Positions 27,301-35,307 of a stretch of DNA of 64,000 nt are shown here, one piece after another. The stretch spans positions 1 to 64,000 of the forward strand of contig CANMPD010000001.1 of assembly GCA_947499635.1 (NCBI GenBank), in the 5' to 3' direction. The position numbers and the translations under genes were made by a program. This DNA is from an uncultured Paracoccaceae bacterium (GTDB lineage Bacteria > Pseudomonadota > Alphaproteobacteria > Rhodobacterales > Rhodobacteraceae). How positions within the stretch are numbered: the stretch's first letter is position 1; each line of letters begins with the position of its first letter. Under the pieces are notes generated by a model, which did not search any database, was not told where the DNA came from, and worked only from the letters and a program-made list of their open reading frames with translations.

Positions 27301-28306
27301 GCCTGCGGTGCTTGCAGAAGATCTGCCGGGGACCAGTGGCTTTGTCGCGCCGGTACCTGTATTGCCGCTGTTTCTTGACCTGCCGCTGATGACTGGAGAC
27401 GAGGTGCCCCATGCGCCACATTTGGCGGTCACAGGTGGGACATGGCCGGGCAGTGTGGCGCTGTATAGCGCGGATCTGGGCGGGGATTATGTATTGGATG
27501 ATCTGATTGTCACCCGCGCGACCGTAGGGGTGACGGCGACAGATCTTGCCGCGGCCCCGATCGGGCGCTGGGATCGAGGGTCGGATCTTGTGGTCGATCT
27601 GATCGCAGGGACGCTCGAGAGCCGTACAGAACTGGCCGTTCTCAGTGGTGCAAACCGTTTGGCGATTGGGGATGGCACCTCTGGTACCTGGGAGGTGCTC
27701 CAATTTGAAGAGGCAGAGTTGATCGGCACAGGCGGGACAAGCGGCGCAACAAGCGCTGGGCGTTATCTGCTGCGCGGACGGTTGCGGGGGCAGTATGGCA
27801 CACCCGTGCCGGATGTCTGGCCTGCGGGATCCTATGTGGTGTTGCTAGACAGCCGTGTGGCGCAGATTGAACTTGCGGCAAGCTTGCGGCGGGTGGCACG
27901 GGATTACCGCATAGGTCCCGCCCTGCGCAGTCACGAGGACGCGTCTTATGTTACGCGCCAAGAGGCTTTTGACGGGGTTGGTCTACGTCCCTTTGCACCG
28001 GTACATCTATCGTCTTCAGGGGCGCTGGGCACAGAGCTTGACCTAACATGGATCCGCCGCACGCGGGTTGATGGCGACAGCTGGGACAGCGAAGAGGTGC
28101 CGCTGGGCGAAGACAGCGAGGCCTATCGCGTGCAGGTCGTCTCAGGTGCTCAGGTGTTGCGCAGCGAGACGGTGAATTCGCCCACATGGACGTATAATGC
28201 GGCGGCGCAGGCTGCAGATGGCGTGCGCGTGGGGGATCACATCACCGTGGCACAGATCTCGGCACGATATGGGGCAGGGCGCGTTGCTCGTCTGATATTA
28301 ACCTAA
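24368..28306 (+). CDS. GTA g15, megatron (tail fibre/host-recognition protein)
   Basis: A 1312-residue protein, the largest of the cluster, forming the central tip of the GTA tail. It opens with a hydrophobic Gly/Ala-rich stretch (ATIVLAAAGAAAGSAIGG) and then a TIM-barrel-like glycosidase domain (about 430-770; TKLGYAADWSEYWGYN, FIGIDNYMPLSDWRD, PIWFTELGCAAID). A phage-tail-like beta domain and a C-terminal receptor-binding region follow. The ATG at 24368 follows AAAGGAG. Length and domain order match RcGTA g15. The frame is intact throughout. Confidence 0.94.
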   Translation: MATIVLAAAGAAAGSAIGGTVAGLSAAVIGRAVGATIGRAIDARLMGGSTAVETGKIDQFRLSNATEGGPIPQVYGRMRVGGQVIWATQFLEASSTTNYGGKGGSSSTATSYSYSVSIAVAICTGQITRVTRVWADGEELDLSTVSMVTYTGSDDQLPDPLMEAVEGAGAVPAYRGTAYAVFEDLALEPFGNRVPSFSFEVIRAEQPDSSSYDTDLAQIVTGVALIPGTGEYSLATTPVYLDQGAGVMVAANQSTASGLSDLETSLEALTSELPSANAVSLVVSWFGDDLRCAQCTIRPKVEQAQADGTLAWQVSGVDRQGALVVPNVEGAPVYGGTPTDQAVIEAIVAIKAGGQRVMFYPFILMEQLADNTLPDPWTGNEGQPALPWRGRITTSLAPGIVGSPDGTAQADTEAAAFLGTVTAADFTIEDGAVRYDGPEEWSLSRFILHYAALCAAAGGVEAFCVGSELRALTQIRGANGFPVVEGLRALTAQVRLLLGEDTKLGYAADWSEYWGYNSPEGDRYFHLDPLWGDDAIDFIGIDNYMPLSDWRDTDWRTGETHLDAAEANAIYELPYLMGNIEGGEGYDWFYHSDTARAAQIRTPITDGAYNEPWIWRYKDLRGWWSNDHYERIDGIRQSTPTPWEAKSKPIWFTELGCAAIDKGTNQPNKFLDPKSSESTLPHYSTGARDDLIQQQYLRAQMLYWDDDTNPLSDQYDGRMLDMDNAYVWAWDARPYPAFPNRSDLWSDGDNYLRGHWLNGRVGQRTLASVVEEICTDAGLAEIDVSDLWGIVRGYNVQDIDAARAALQPLMLQHGFDAIERAGQLIFLKRDGLGAVALSQDELVEHADLSGTVEKLRDPEAELTGRVRLRYVQAGGDHTVTSQEAVLPDEATHAVSQNELPLALTDTEARQSVQRWLAEARIGRDHVSFALPPSKMGIGAGDIVSLEDESGVSIYRVDNQEQGDSQLIEAQRIEPEAYVPAVLAEDLPGTSGFVAPVPVLPLFLDLPLMTGDEVPHAPHLAVTGGTWPGSVALYSADLGGDYVLDDLIVTRATVGVTATDLAAAPIGRWDRGSDLVVDLIAGTLESRTELAVLSGANRLAIGDGTSGTWEVLQFEEAELIGTGGTSGATSAGRYLLRGRLRGQYGTPVPDVWPAGSYVVLLDSRVAQIELAASLRRVARDYRIGPALRSHEDASYVTRQEAFDGVGLRPFAPVHLSSSGALGTELDLTWIRRTRVDGDSWDSEEVPLGEDSEAYRVQVVSGAQVLRSETVNSPTWTYNAAAQAADGVRVGDHITVAQISARYGAGRVARLILT

Positions 28307-28319
28307 GGGGAGAGATGGC

Positions 28320-28607
28320 ATGCGACAGCCGCTGTTGCCACAGGATGTCATCACGCTGACGCGGGCCGTGATGCGTCATTCGCCACAGGCGCAACCACAG
28401 CAGGCCGTGCGGATATTGGCGGGGGCCACGCGCGCGGCGGTCTACGCACGGCTTGTGGGGCGGTGCCATCCGCGCTGGGGGGACGGATCGCTGGATTCGG
28501 CTGCGCGGCGGATGGGATTGCATCCGGAACCATTCTGGGACGACCCAGATTTCCTCGCGGCGCTTCAGGTTGTTGTTGCGGCACTATCCCGGAGGTTGCG
28601 GGCTTGA
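28320..28607 (+). CDS. Small protein immediately after GTA g15
   Basis: A 95-residue Ala/Arg-rich helical protein (MRQPLLPQDVITLTRAVM..., later HPRWGDGSLDSAARRMGL) that starts 13 bp after g15 and ends before a terminator, so it is very probably the last gene of the GTA transcript. Small genes of this kind follow g15 in other roseobacters. I do not recognise a function; candidate roles are assembly, release or regulation, all inference. Confidence 0.75.
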   Translation: MRQPLLPQDVITLTRAVMRHSPQAQPQQAVRILAGATRAAVYARLVGRCHPRWGDGSLDSAARRMGLHPEPFWDDPDFLAALQVVVAALSRRLRA

Positions 28608-28667
28608 AGGTGCGGACCACAGGTTGAGGTGAACCGGGTAAGATAAGAATGCATAGCCGGAAATAAC

Positions 28668-28697
28668 AAAAGCCCGAGGCGCAGAACCCCGGGCTTT
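28668..28697. terminator. Bidirectional terminator, end of GTA cluster and of cspA
   Basis: AAAGCCCG pairs with CGGGCTTT and is extended by a GG/CC pair across one mismatch. The A-run on the left and T-run on the right let it act for both the plus-strand GTA transcript and the minus-strand cold-shock gene. Confidence 0.75.
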
Positions 28698-28728
28698 CAC
28701 ATCATCTGGCGCACAAAGTGCGATCGGT

Positions 28729-28935
28729 TTAGTCGTTTACTTCGAGATCAACCGCGGATTCACGACCGTCACGGCCTTCACGCAGTTCAAATGACACTTT
28801 TTGACCGTCGGCCAAACCGGTCAGACCGGAACGCTCAACAGCTGAAATGTGAACAAAAACGTCATTGCGACCGTCAACTTCGATAAAGCCGAAACCTTTG
28901 GTGGTGTTGAACCACTTAACTGTACCTGTAGCCAT
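28729..28935 (-). CDS. Cold-shock domain protein (CspA family)
   Basis: A 68-residue single cold-shock domain that binds single-stranded RNA and DNA. RNP1 (KGFGFIEV) and RNP2 (DVFVHISAV) are present. A GAAGGAAA ribosome-binding site precedes the ATG at 28935. Long leaders are usual for cold-shock genes; here the leader contains a short reading frame ending right at the ribosome-binding site (see 28949-29038), which suggests coupled translation or control by the leader. It converges on the GTA cluster and shares its terminator. Confidence 0.95.
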   Translation of the reverse strand: MATGTVKWFNTTKGFGFIEVDGRNDVFVHISAVERSGLTGLADGQKVSFELREGRDGRESAVDLEVND

Positions 28936-28948
28936 GGAAATTTTCCTT

Positions 28949-29038
28949 CTATTGGCAAGTATCGTCCACGTTTTGCGACGAACTGGCAGCCCTCACGTCG
29001 AAAGCTGGTCTTAGTAGAAGCAGAATTTCGATGGTCAT
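28949..29038 (-). CDS. Leader ORF upstream of the cold-shock gene (29 aa)
   Basis: A 29-codon frame reads [20 protein letters not shown] and ends NVDDTCQ. AAGGGG lies 4 bp before its ATG. Its TAG overlaps the start of the cspA ribosome-binding site and sits 13 bp before the cspA ATG, so the two could be translationally coupled. It includes four leucine codons in a row (CTG CTT CTA CTA), of which CTA is normally rare in GC-rich alphaproteobacteria, so ribosome speed here could affect cspA. Whether it is translated is inference. Confidence 0.45.
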   Translation of the reverse strand: MTIEILLLLRPAFDVRAASSSQNVDDTCQ

Positions 29039-29423
29039 GTTGCCCCTTAGACCTGCGGGTTACGCGCGCGAAAGGCAAGTAAATATTGCATGACAGCGAT
29101 GATTTCTGTTGAAATTGTGTTGTCGTTAACCAAAAAAATGCTGCATGGGCATCATTGGACAGAGATTTATATGGGGGGACGTCATTCATCCTATGGTAGA
29201 TTCGCCGCCGGATCGTTTCCCTTATGCCTCGCCTGACACTGCATGATTAGGTTGTGTAAGCATCGATTTATTTAAGTATGTGTACAAGGTCATCACATAT
29301 TTGCGTTTGGCACATCCTCGATTAGATGTCTAAATGGTGGATAAGACGCGATGTTGCCCTTTCGTACTTTTAAGGGTATGCGCGCAAAACGCCTCGCCGT
29401 GGGGCGCATTAAGGATAAACGCA
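29039..29423. other. Spacer between cold-shock leader and cysE
   Basis: No credible gene. It should hold the divergent promoters of the cold-shock gene and cysE. The last part has a possible leader hairpin, ATGCGC (about 29379) with GCGCAT (about 29404), before the cysE ribosome-binding site. No recognised riboswitch. Confidence 0.4.
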
Positions 29424-30236
29424 ATGGTCGATACACAAACAGCCCTGCACCAAATTGATCCGGTTTGGGGAAAAATCACCCAAGAAGCCAGAGACGCGGT
29501 GCAACGCCAGCCTATGATGGGTGGATTGATCCACAGCTGTATCCTGCATCACAAATCTCTGGAGCGGGCGCTGTCTTATCGTATCGCGGCTAAATTATGT
29601 TCGAACGAGATGTCGATGGTGGTCCTGCGCGAAATCGTCGACGACGTCTACAAAGTCGCGCCCCAGTTGGTTGAATGCTCACGTAGCGATTTGGTTGCGG
29701 TTTATGAACGCGACGCTGCCTGCCACCGCCTGTTGCAACCCATTCTCTATTTCAAGGGGTATCAGGCGATACAAGCCTATAGGGTTGGACATTGGCTGTA
29801 TGAGCAGGGCGACTATGATCTTGCTTATTTCTTCCAGATGCGGATTTCGGAAATCTTTGGCGTTGATATTCATCCGGCTGCGAAAATAGGCAAAGGTATA
29901 ATGATTGATCACGCCCATTCCATTGTGATTGGGGAAACGGCTGTGGTTGGTGACAATGTGTCGATGCTGCATTCGGTGACGCTGGGCGGAACAGGAAAAG
30001 AAGAAGAGGACCGTCATCCCAAAGTCGGAGATGGGGTGCTGATCGGTGCAGGCGCCAAAGTGCTGGGCAATATCCGTATCGGCAACTGTTCCCGTATCGC
30101 GGCCGGGTCGGTGGTGTTACATCCGGTGCCTGATTGTAAAACGGTGGCTGGGGTGCCTGCGAAAATCGTAGGCGAAGCAGGTTGTTCGCAACCATCCGTC
30201 TCGATGATCCAAGTGCTTTCGGATGAACAACCCTGA
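29424..30236 (+). CDS. cysE: Serine O-acetyltransferase
   Basis: A 270-residue enzyme that makes O-acetyl-L-serine from serine and acetyl-CoA, the step before cysteine synthase. An N-terminal helical domain (about 1-140) precedes the left-handed beta-helix with hexapeptide repeats: DIHPAAKIGKGIMIDHAHSI, GETAVVGDNVSMLHSVTLGG, then HPKVGDGVLIGAGAKVLGN and VPAKIVG. The ATG at 29424 follows AAGGAT; 30 further upstream codons are open but unlike the family. A sulfotransferase-like gene follows, separated by a possible terminator. Confidence 0.95.
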   Translation: MVDTQTALHQIDPVWGKITQEARDAVQRQPMMGGLIHSCILHHKSLERALSYRIAAKLCSNEMSMVVLREIVDDVYKVAPQLVECSRSDLVAVYERDAACHRLLQPILYFKGYQAIQAYRVGHWLYEQGDYDLAYFFQMRISEIFGVDIHPAAKIGKGIMIDHAHSIVIGETAVVGDNVSMLHSVTLGGTGKEEEDRHPKVGDGVLIGAGAKVLGNIRIGNCSRIAAGSVVLHPVPDCKTVAGVPAKIVGEAGCSQPSVSMIQVLSDEQP

Positions 30237-30245
30237 TGAGCGGGC

Positions 30246-30286
30246 ACCGCAGCGACAATTGACGCGCAGCGGTTATCGTTTTTTAA
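30246..30286 (+). terminator. Possible terminator after cysE
   Basis: CCGC...GCGG with an inner GCG/CGC pair gives an imperfect stem, followed by ATCGTTTTTT. The stem is irregular, so strength is uncertain. Confidence 0.35.
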
Positions 30287-30336
30287 GACCGATGCCGTAA
30301 GCTTTTGCCATATATGCAGAAGCAATAGGGTCGATA

Positions 30337-31272
30337 ATGGGTGAGCTGTACTTTACTCTGACGGCGGGGCGGACGGGGTCGAACTGGCTCGCGGATTTCC
30401 TCACCGCAAATACGCCAACTGAGGCGTTTCATGAACGCCGTGGGATCAAGGATTTTGGCGTTCATATGCCCGATATTCGGATCATGCGCAGTTTTAACAC
30501 TTTTGGTTTAGACAGCGATGTTCGCGAATTTTGGCAACGCAAGCTGGACCTTTTGCCGCAGGATGCTCTTTATGCCGAGACCAATCATACGCTTGGGAAA
30601 TGTGGGCTGATCGAAAGTCTCGCGACCCATGAACGCGCACAGGATGCATGTATTTTTATACTGCGCCGTGATATGGCCAAACAATGTGCCAGCTATGTGC
30701 GACGTGGGGATTTTCGCCATCTCACGTCGGTATGGCAATGGTATCTATCTCAGACCTATCCTAACAATATTGTTCCTTTTGAGACCTTTGGTGGAGGAGA
30801 GGCCCGGTTTGGTGCTGAAATGTGGTACACCTGTGAAATGGCGTGCCGACAATATTACTATCAGACGGTCTATGCGAGTTATCTGAAATTCATTCCAGTG
30901 GAGCTTGAAACCGTTACGACAGCTTTGGGGGCTAGGGCGCTGTTAGAGCAGCTGGGGTATTCCCACGCGCCGATTTTACCCAGTAAAGTCAACCACACGC
31001 CCGAACACGCCATGGATGAATTGGCTGAACAATTTGCGCCACTGCGCGCCCTGGGCGGAGCTTATGTTGAAAAGCGGGTGAAGGATTTTATTGCGCAAGG
31101 CCGATCTCTTGTACCTGGAGGGATGCAGATTGAAGATGAAGCGCAGGAAATCGTCCGAGAGCAATGGGCCACAATGCCTGCAACGACAAAGATGCTAGAT
31201 GCCGCGATGAAGCGATCATTGCGGGCAAGTGTGGCACGGGCTCATTTGACGTCATCACGGCGTCGGGCATAA
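30337..31272 (+). CDS. Sulfotransferase-like protein
   Basis: A 311-residue protein with an N-terminal segment LTAGRTGSNWLADFLTA (about 8-24). It resembles the 5'-phosphosulfate-binding loop of PAPS-dependent sulfotransferases, followed by an FHERRG segment, and a second likely motif FILRRDMAKQCASYVRRGDF (about 107-126) resembling the 3'-phosphate-binding site. It would transfer sulfate from PAPS to an unknown acceptor. No signal peptide is seen. It follows cysE on the same strand and ends before a strong terminator. Family call is moderate; the acceptor is unknown. Confidence 0.65.
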   Translation: MGELYFTLTAGRTGSNWLADFLTANTPTEAFHERRGIKDFGVHMPDIRIMRSFNTFGLDSDVREFWQRKLDLLPQDALYAETNHTLGKCGLIESLATHERAQDACIFILRRDMAKQCASYVRRGDFRHLTSVWQWYLSQTYPNNIVPFETFGGGEARFGAEMWYTCEMACRQYYYQTVYASYLKFIPVELETVTTALGARALLEQLGYSHAPILPSKVNHTPEHAMDELAEQFAPLRALGGAYVEKRVKDFIAQGRSLVPGGMQIEDEAQEIVREQWATMPATTKMLDAAMKRSLRASVARAHLTSSRRRA

Positions 31273-31315
31273 CTGCCCGGCCTATTTGGTCGTGACTAAA
31301 ACTATACCTTTATAC

Positions 31316-31350
31316 AAAAACAGGCCGGGGATGACCCCGGCCTGTTTTTT
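31316..31350. terminator. Strong bidirectional terminator
   Basis: AAAAACAGGCCGGGG and CCCCGGCCTGTTTTT form a 15-bp perfect stem with an ATGA loop. It serves the plus-strand sulfotransferase gene and the minus-strand pdh operon. Confidence 0.92.
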
Positions 31351-31371
31351 GTGCGTTAGAAGAGGGTGCTG

Positions 31372-32679
31372 TTAGGCCAGCATCATCATCGGGTTTTCGA
31401 GGTTGTCGACAATAGCCTTGAGCAGATCGGCCCCCATTGCGCCATCGATCACACGGTGATCAACAGACATGGTCACAGACATTACGGTGGCTACGGTCAA
31501 TTCGCCATCGGCGCCAACCACAGGTTTCTTCACACCAGAGCCAACCGCAAGGATACCGGCATGTGGTGGGTTTACGATGGCGTCAAAGTTGTCGATGCCA
31601 AACATACCAAGGTTGGAAATCGCAAAAGAACCGCCTTGATATTCATGCGGCGCAAGTTTGCGATCGCGTGCGCGCTTGGCAAGGTCTTTCATTTCTGCAG
31701 ACAGGGTCGACAGTGATTTCATGTCCGAGTCTTGCAGAACTGGCGTGAACAATCCGCCCTCAATCGCAACGGCAACCGCCACGTCAGAGGATTTCATCTT
31801 GAGCACACGATCACCCGCCCAGACAGCGTTTGCATCTGGAACAGCCTGTAACGCCAGAGCGACGGCTTTGATGATAAAGTCATTGACCGACAGTTTCACA
31901 CCGCGTGGCTCAAGCTGTTTGTTCAGCTGTGAGCGGAACTTAAGCAGCGCATCCAGCTGGATGTCACGGCGCAGATAGAAGTGCGGGATGGTCTGTTTTG
32001 CTTCGGAAAGACGTGCGGCGATGGTTTTGCGCATACCGTCGAGAGAGACTTCCTCGTAGGTGCGGTCGGCGTACATCTTGGCAACGGCCTCGGCTGTGGC
32101 GCCAGTGGGTGCGGCAGCTTTTGGCGCAGCGGCTTTGGGAGCCTCGGCTTTCGCAGCTGGGGCAGCGACTGTTGCATTCTCGACATCTGCTTTGACGATG
32201 CGCCCACGTGGGCCGGAACCCGCGAGTGTTGCAAGGTCGAGACCTTTGTCAGCTGCGATACGGCGCGCCAGAGGGGACGCAAAAATACGTGACCCGTCTG
32301 CGGCTGCAGGAGCTGCTGGCGCAGCGGTGGCCGCTGGCGCGGCAGCGGCTGTCTCGGAGCTCCCTGCGGGAGCTGCCTCGGGCGCCGCGGCGGCAGGGGC
32401 CGCGGATGCGCCAGCGGCGACGTCATCCATGGTTTCACCGTCTTCAAGCAAGATTGCAATTGCAGTGTTGACCGCAACGCCTTCGGTGCCATCGGCGATG
32501 AGGATCTTACCAACAACGCCTTCGTCCACGGCTTCGAATTCCATGGTGGCTTTATCGGTCTCAATCTCGGCCAGAAGGTCGCCAGAGGCGACAGTGTCGC
32601 CCTCTTTGACCAGCCATTTTGCCAATGTGCCTTCTTCCATTGTTGGAGAGAGGGCGGGCATGAGTAGTTCAATCGGCAT
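31372..32679 (-). CDS. pdhC: Pyruvate dehydrogenase E2, dihydrolipoamide acetyltransferase
   Basis: The 435-residue core of the pyruvate dehydrogenase complex, moving the acetyl group to CoA. Domain order: lipoyl domain (1-78, lipoylated Lys43 in ETDKATME), an Ala/Pro-rich linker, a peripheral subunit-binding domain (about 130-165, [17 protein letters not shown]), a second linker, and the catalytic domain with [12 protein letters not shown] (His408, Asp412). It has a single lipoyl domain; the second copy is carried by PdhB. It is the last gene of pdhA-pdhB-pdhC, 12 bp after pdhB, and ends at a strong terminator. The E3 gene is elsewhere (50158). Confidence 0.95.
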   Translation of the reverse strand: MPIELLMPALSPTMEEGTLAKWLVKEGDTVASGDLLAEIETDKATMEFEAVDEGVVGKILIADGTEGVAVNTAIAILLEDGETMDDVAAGASAAPAAAAPEAAPAGSSETAAAAPAATAAPAAPAAADGSRIFASPLARRIAADKGLDLATLAGSGPRGRIVKADVENATVAAPAAKAEAPKAAAPKAAAPTGATAEAVAKMYADRTYEEVSLDGMRKTIAARLSEAKQTIPHFYLRRDIQLDALLKFRSQLNKQLEPRGVKLSVNDFIIKAVALALQAVPDANAVWAGDRVLKMKSSDVAVAVAIEGGLFTPVLQDSDMKSLSTLSAEMKDLAKRARDRKLAPHEYQGGSFAISNLGMFGIDNFDAIVNPPHAGILAVGSGVKKPVVGADGELTVATVMSVTMSVDHRVIDGAMGADLLKAIVDNLENPMMMLA

Positions 32680-32691
32680 CCATCTGCTCCC

Positions 32692-34065
32692 TTAACGGTA
32701 GGTGACTTGTTTCACAGCGGCGATAACCTCATCCGTGGTGATCAACGCGTGTTTTTCAAGATTGGCGGCATAGGGCATCGGCACATCTTTACCGGTGCAG
32801 GTGATGATCGGCGCGTCGAGATAATCAAACGCCTGTTGCATCACTTCGGAGGCGATGTAGCTGCCGACAGATCCCTGTGGCCAGCCTTCTTCGACAGTGA
32901 CCAGACGGTTGGTCTTCATCACTGATTTGATCACAGCTGGCAGGTCCATCGGACGCAATGTCCGCAGGTCGATGACTTCGGCACTGATACCATCTTCGGC
33001 CAGCTTGTCCGCTGCCTCAAGCGCGTATTGCATGCCAATGCCGAATGACACGATGGTCACATCCGTACCAGAGCGCCAGATCTTTGCCTTACCAAACGGT
33101 ACAGTAAAGTCATCCAGTTTGGGCACGTCAAACGTGCGACCATAGAGGATCTCGTTTTCCAGGAAGATCACAGGGTTGTTGTCGCGGATCGCAGTCTTCA
33201 TCAGACCTTTGGCGTCAGCAGCTGAATAGGGCATTGCCACTTTCAGGCCAGGGATCTGCATGAACCATGCGGCGTAATCTTGGCTGTGTTGCGCCGCAAC
33301 ACGGGCAGCTGCGCCGTTTGGACCACGGAACACCATAGGGGCGCCCATCTGACCGCCAGACATGTAAAGCGTCTTGGCCGCAGAGTTGATGATCTGATCC
33401 ATCGCCTGCATGGCAAAGTTAAAGGTCATAAACTCGACAATCGGACGCAGGCCACCAAATGCTGCACCGGTCGCAATACCCGCAAACCCGTGTTCGGTGA
33501 TTGGCGTGTCAATCACGCGTTTGGAGCCAAACTCGTCCAGCATCCCTTGCGAGATCTTATAAGCCCCTTGGTACTCAGCAACTTCTTCCCCCATGAGGAA
33601 GACGTTTTCATCCGCACGCATTTCTTCGGCCATCGCATCCCGCAGAGCTTCGCGCACTGTGGTTGGGACCAGTTCGGTACCTTCTGGATAGTCGGGGCTT
33701 TCGTCCACAACAGGTGCAGCTGGGGCCGCGGCAGCAGCTGCGACAGGAGCGGGCGCCGCAGGTGCCCCTGCTGGAGCCGCTTCTTCGCTCGCCGCAGGCG
33801 CGGCTGAGGCGTCATAGGTTTCGCCCTCTTCGACCAAAACAGCGATAGGAGTGTTTACGGCCACGCCTTCGGATCCTTCGGCGATGAGGATGGCGCCAAC
33901 AACGCCCTCGTCAACCGCTTCGAATTCCATGGTTGCTTTGTCAGTCTCGATCTCGGCGAGGATATCGCCAGAGGATACGGTATCGCCTTCTTTCACTAGC
34001 CATTTCGCCAGTGTGCCTTCCTCCATCGTGGGGGACAGGGCGGGCATCAGGATTTCAGTTGCCAT
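32692..34065 (-). CDS. pdhB: Pyruvate dehydrogenase E1 beta with N-terminal lipoyl domain
   Basis: A 457-residue beta subunit of the alpha2beta2 E1 enzyme. The first 78 residues are a lipoyl domain (Lys43 in ETDKATME) joined by an Ala/Pro-rich linker to the transketolase-like domain, which begins near [15 protein letters not shown]. That domain contains [31 protein letters not shown] and the C-terminal [11 protein letters not shown] segment. A lipoyl domain fused to E1 beta is an established alphaproteobacterial arrangement. It lies between pdhA (24 bp) and pdhC (12 bp). Confidence 0.96.
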   Translation of the reverse strand: MATEILMPALSPTMEEGTLAKWLVKEGDTVSSGDILAEIETDKATMEFEAVDEGVVGAILIAEGSEGVAVNTPIAVLVEEGETYDASAAPAASEEAAPAGAPAAPAPVAAAAAAPAAPVVDESPDYPEGTELVPTTVREALRDAMAEEMRADENVFLMGEEVAEYQGAYKISQGMLDEFGSKRVIDTPITEHGFAGIATGAAFGGLRPIVEFMTFNFAMQAMDQIINSAAKTLYMSGGQMGAPMVFRGPNGAAARVAAQHSQDYAAWFMQIPGLKVAMPYSAADAKGLMKTAIRDNNPVIFLENEILYGRTFDVPKLDDFTVPFGKAKIWRSGTDVTIVSFGIGMQYALEAADKLAEDGISAEVIDLRTLRPMDLPAVIKSVMKTNRLVTVEEGWPQGSVGSYIASEVMQQAFDYLDAPIITCTGKDVPMPYAANLEKHALITTDEVIAAVKQVTYR

Positions 34066-34089
34066 TGGTTGTTCTTCCCTTGTCTCTTA

Positions 34090-35079
34090 TCAGGCGTAAA
34101 TGTCGGTCCACAGCTCTTCGAGCGCGGGTTCCGGGCTGGTTTTGGCGAATTCAGCGCTTTCGTTGACGACAGCTTTGATCTCTTTGTCGATCGCTTTCAG
34201 GTCGTCTTCGGTGGCGTGTTTGCCGGTCAGCAGCATGTCACGGATTTGTTCGATCGGGTCCCGTTCGTCGCGCATTTTCTGGACTTCTTCGCGCGTCCGA
34301 TATTTTGCCGGATCCGACATAGAGTGGCCACGGTAGCGGTAGGTTTTGACCTCAAGAATATAAGGACCTTTGCCTGCGCGGCAGTGTGCGATGGCTTTTT
34401 CGCTGGCTTCTTTAACAGCCAGAACATCCATGCCGTCGACTTCTTCGCCGGAAATGCCATAGGCTTCGCCGCGTTTCCAGATCGCTGGAGATTTGGTCGA
34501 GCGCTGCACAGATGTGCCCATCGCATATTGGTTGTTTTCGATCACAAAGACGACCGGCAATTCCCACAGCTGCGCCATGTTATAGGTCTCGTAAATTTGA
34601 CCTTGGTTCGCCGCACCGTCGCCGAAATAGGCAAAGGTCACATTGTCGTTGCCTTTGTATTTATCAGAAAAGGCAAGACCCGCGCCGAGGGGAACCTGTG
34701 CACCCACGATGCCGTGGCCGCCGTAGAAATGTTTCTCTTTCGAGAACATATGCATCGAGCCGCCTTTGCCTTTGGACAGGCCGCCTTCACGACCGGTCAG
34801 TTCGGCCATAACCCCTTTGGGGTCCATGCCACAGGCCAACATATGGCCGTGATCGCGGTAAGATGTAATGCGTTTGTCGCCTTCTTTTGTTGCAGCTTCA
34901 AGGCCGACAACCACGGCTTCTTGGCCGATGTAAAGGTGACAGAAACCGCCGATAAGGCCCATACCATAGAGTTGACCGGCTTTCTCCTCGAATCGCCTGA
35001 TCAGTAGCATGTCCTTGTAATAACTTGTGAGTTCTTCGCCAGAAACGTTTGATTTCTGGGCGCTTTTTCTCGCAGCCAT
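34090..35079 (-). CDS. pdhA: Pyruvate dehydrogenase E1 alpha
   Basis: The 329-residue alpha subunit binds thiamine diphosphate and decarboxylates pyruvate. The ThDP motif runs from GDG (153-155) to NN (182-183), and the phosphorylation-loop-like YRYRGHSMSDP is present. First gene of the operon. GAGGGAG precedes the ATG. Upstream, a TATAAT-type -10 (35186-35191 on the plus-strand count) and a 20-bp palindrome between it and the ATG mark a regulated promoter; the same palindrome type occurs before lpd. Confidence 0.96.
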   Translation of the reverse strand: MAARKSAQKSNVSGEELTSYYKDMLLIRRFEEKAGQLYGMGLIGGFCHLYIGQEAVVVGLEAATKEGDKRITSYRDHGHMLACGMDPKGVMAELTGREGGLSKGKGGSMHMFSKEKHFYGGHGIVGAQVPLGAGLAFSDKYKGNDNVTFAYFGDGAANQGQIYETYNMAQLWELPVVFVIENNQYAMGTSVQRSTKSPAIWKRGEAYGISGEEVDGMDVLAVKEASEKAIAHCRAGKGPYILEVKTYRYRGHSMSDPAKYRTREEVQKMRDERDPIEQIRDMLLTGKHATEDDLKAIDKEIKAVVNESAEFAKTSPEPALEELWTDIYA

Positions 35080-35128
35080 ATTGCGTCGCTCCCTCTAGAG
35101 TGATCCACTAAGTGATCTGATGGACCAT

Positions 35129-35148
35129 ATAGTTTAATGCTAAACTAT
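35129..35148. promoter_or_regulatory. Palindromic operator candidate upstream of pdhA
   Basis: ATAGTTTA-ATGC-TAAACTAT is a perfect 8-bp inverted repeat, 50 bp upstream of pdhA. Read in pdhA direction it is ATAGTTTAGCATTAAACTAT, matching 16 of 20 positions of the element before lpd at 50109-50128. A shared regulator is inferred. Confidence 0.65.
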
Positions 35149-35185
35149 CTTTTAAATCATTTTATCCAAGCTGGCGAGGACTATT

Positions 35186-35225
35186 ATTATACGGGAAGTT
35201 TAACGAATGTGATCATAAGGATCAC
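35186..35225 (-). promoter_or_regulatory. Probable pdhA promoter with second palindrome
   Basis: On the minus strand TATAAT (35191-35186) gives a good -10 box. The -35 region overlaps a second inverted repeat, GTGATC-N5-GATCAC (35209-35225), and has no good TTGACA match, so an activator or repressor may act there. Confidence 0.4.
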
Positions 35226-35307
35226 GTGCCCTCACCGGTATCAATAAGGAAGATAAGCCTGCAGAGTTCTAACAGAATACGCAGCATAAGCCCGCTGGCG
35301 TTTTAAG

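Noticed and set aside
14050-28607. Prophage interpretation of the phage-like genes
   Set aside because: No integrase, repressor, replication, lysis genes or att repeats; gene set and order match a gene transfer agent.
28849-29082. 77-residue plus-strand frame across the cold-shock gene start
   Set aside because: Antisense shadow of the cold-shock gene and its leader.
32060-32695. 211-residue Ala/Ser-rich plus-strand frame
   Set aside because: Antisense to the Ala/Pro-rich linkers of PdhC; composition artefact.
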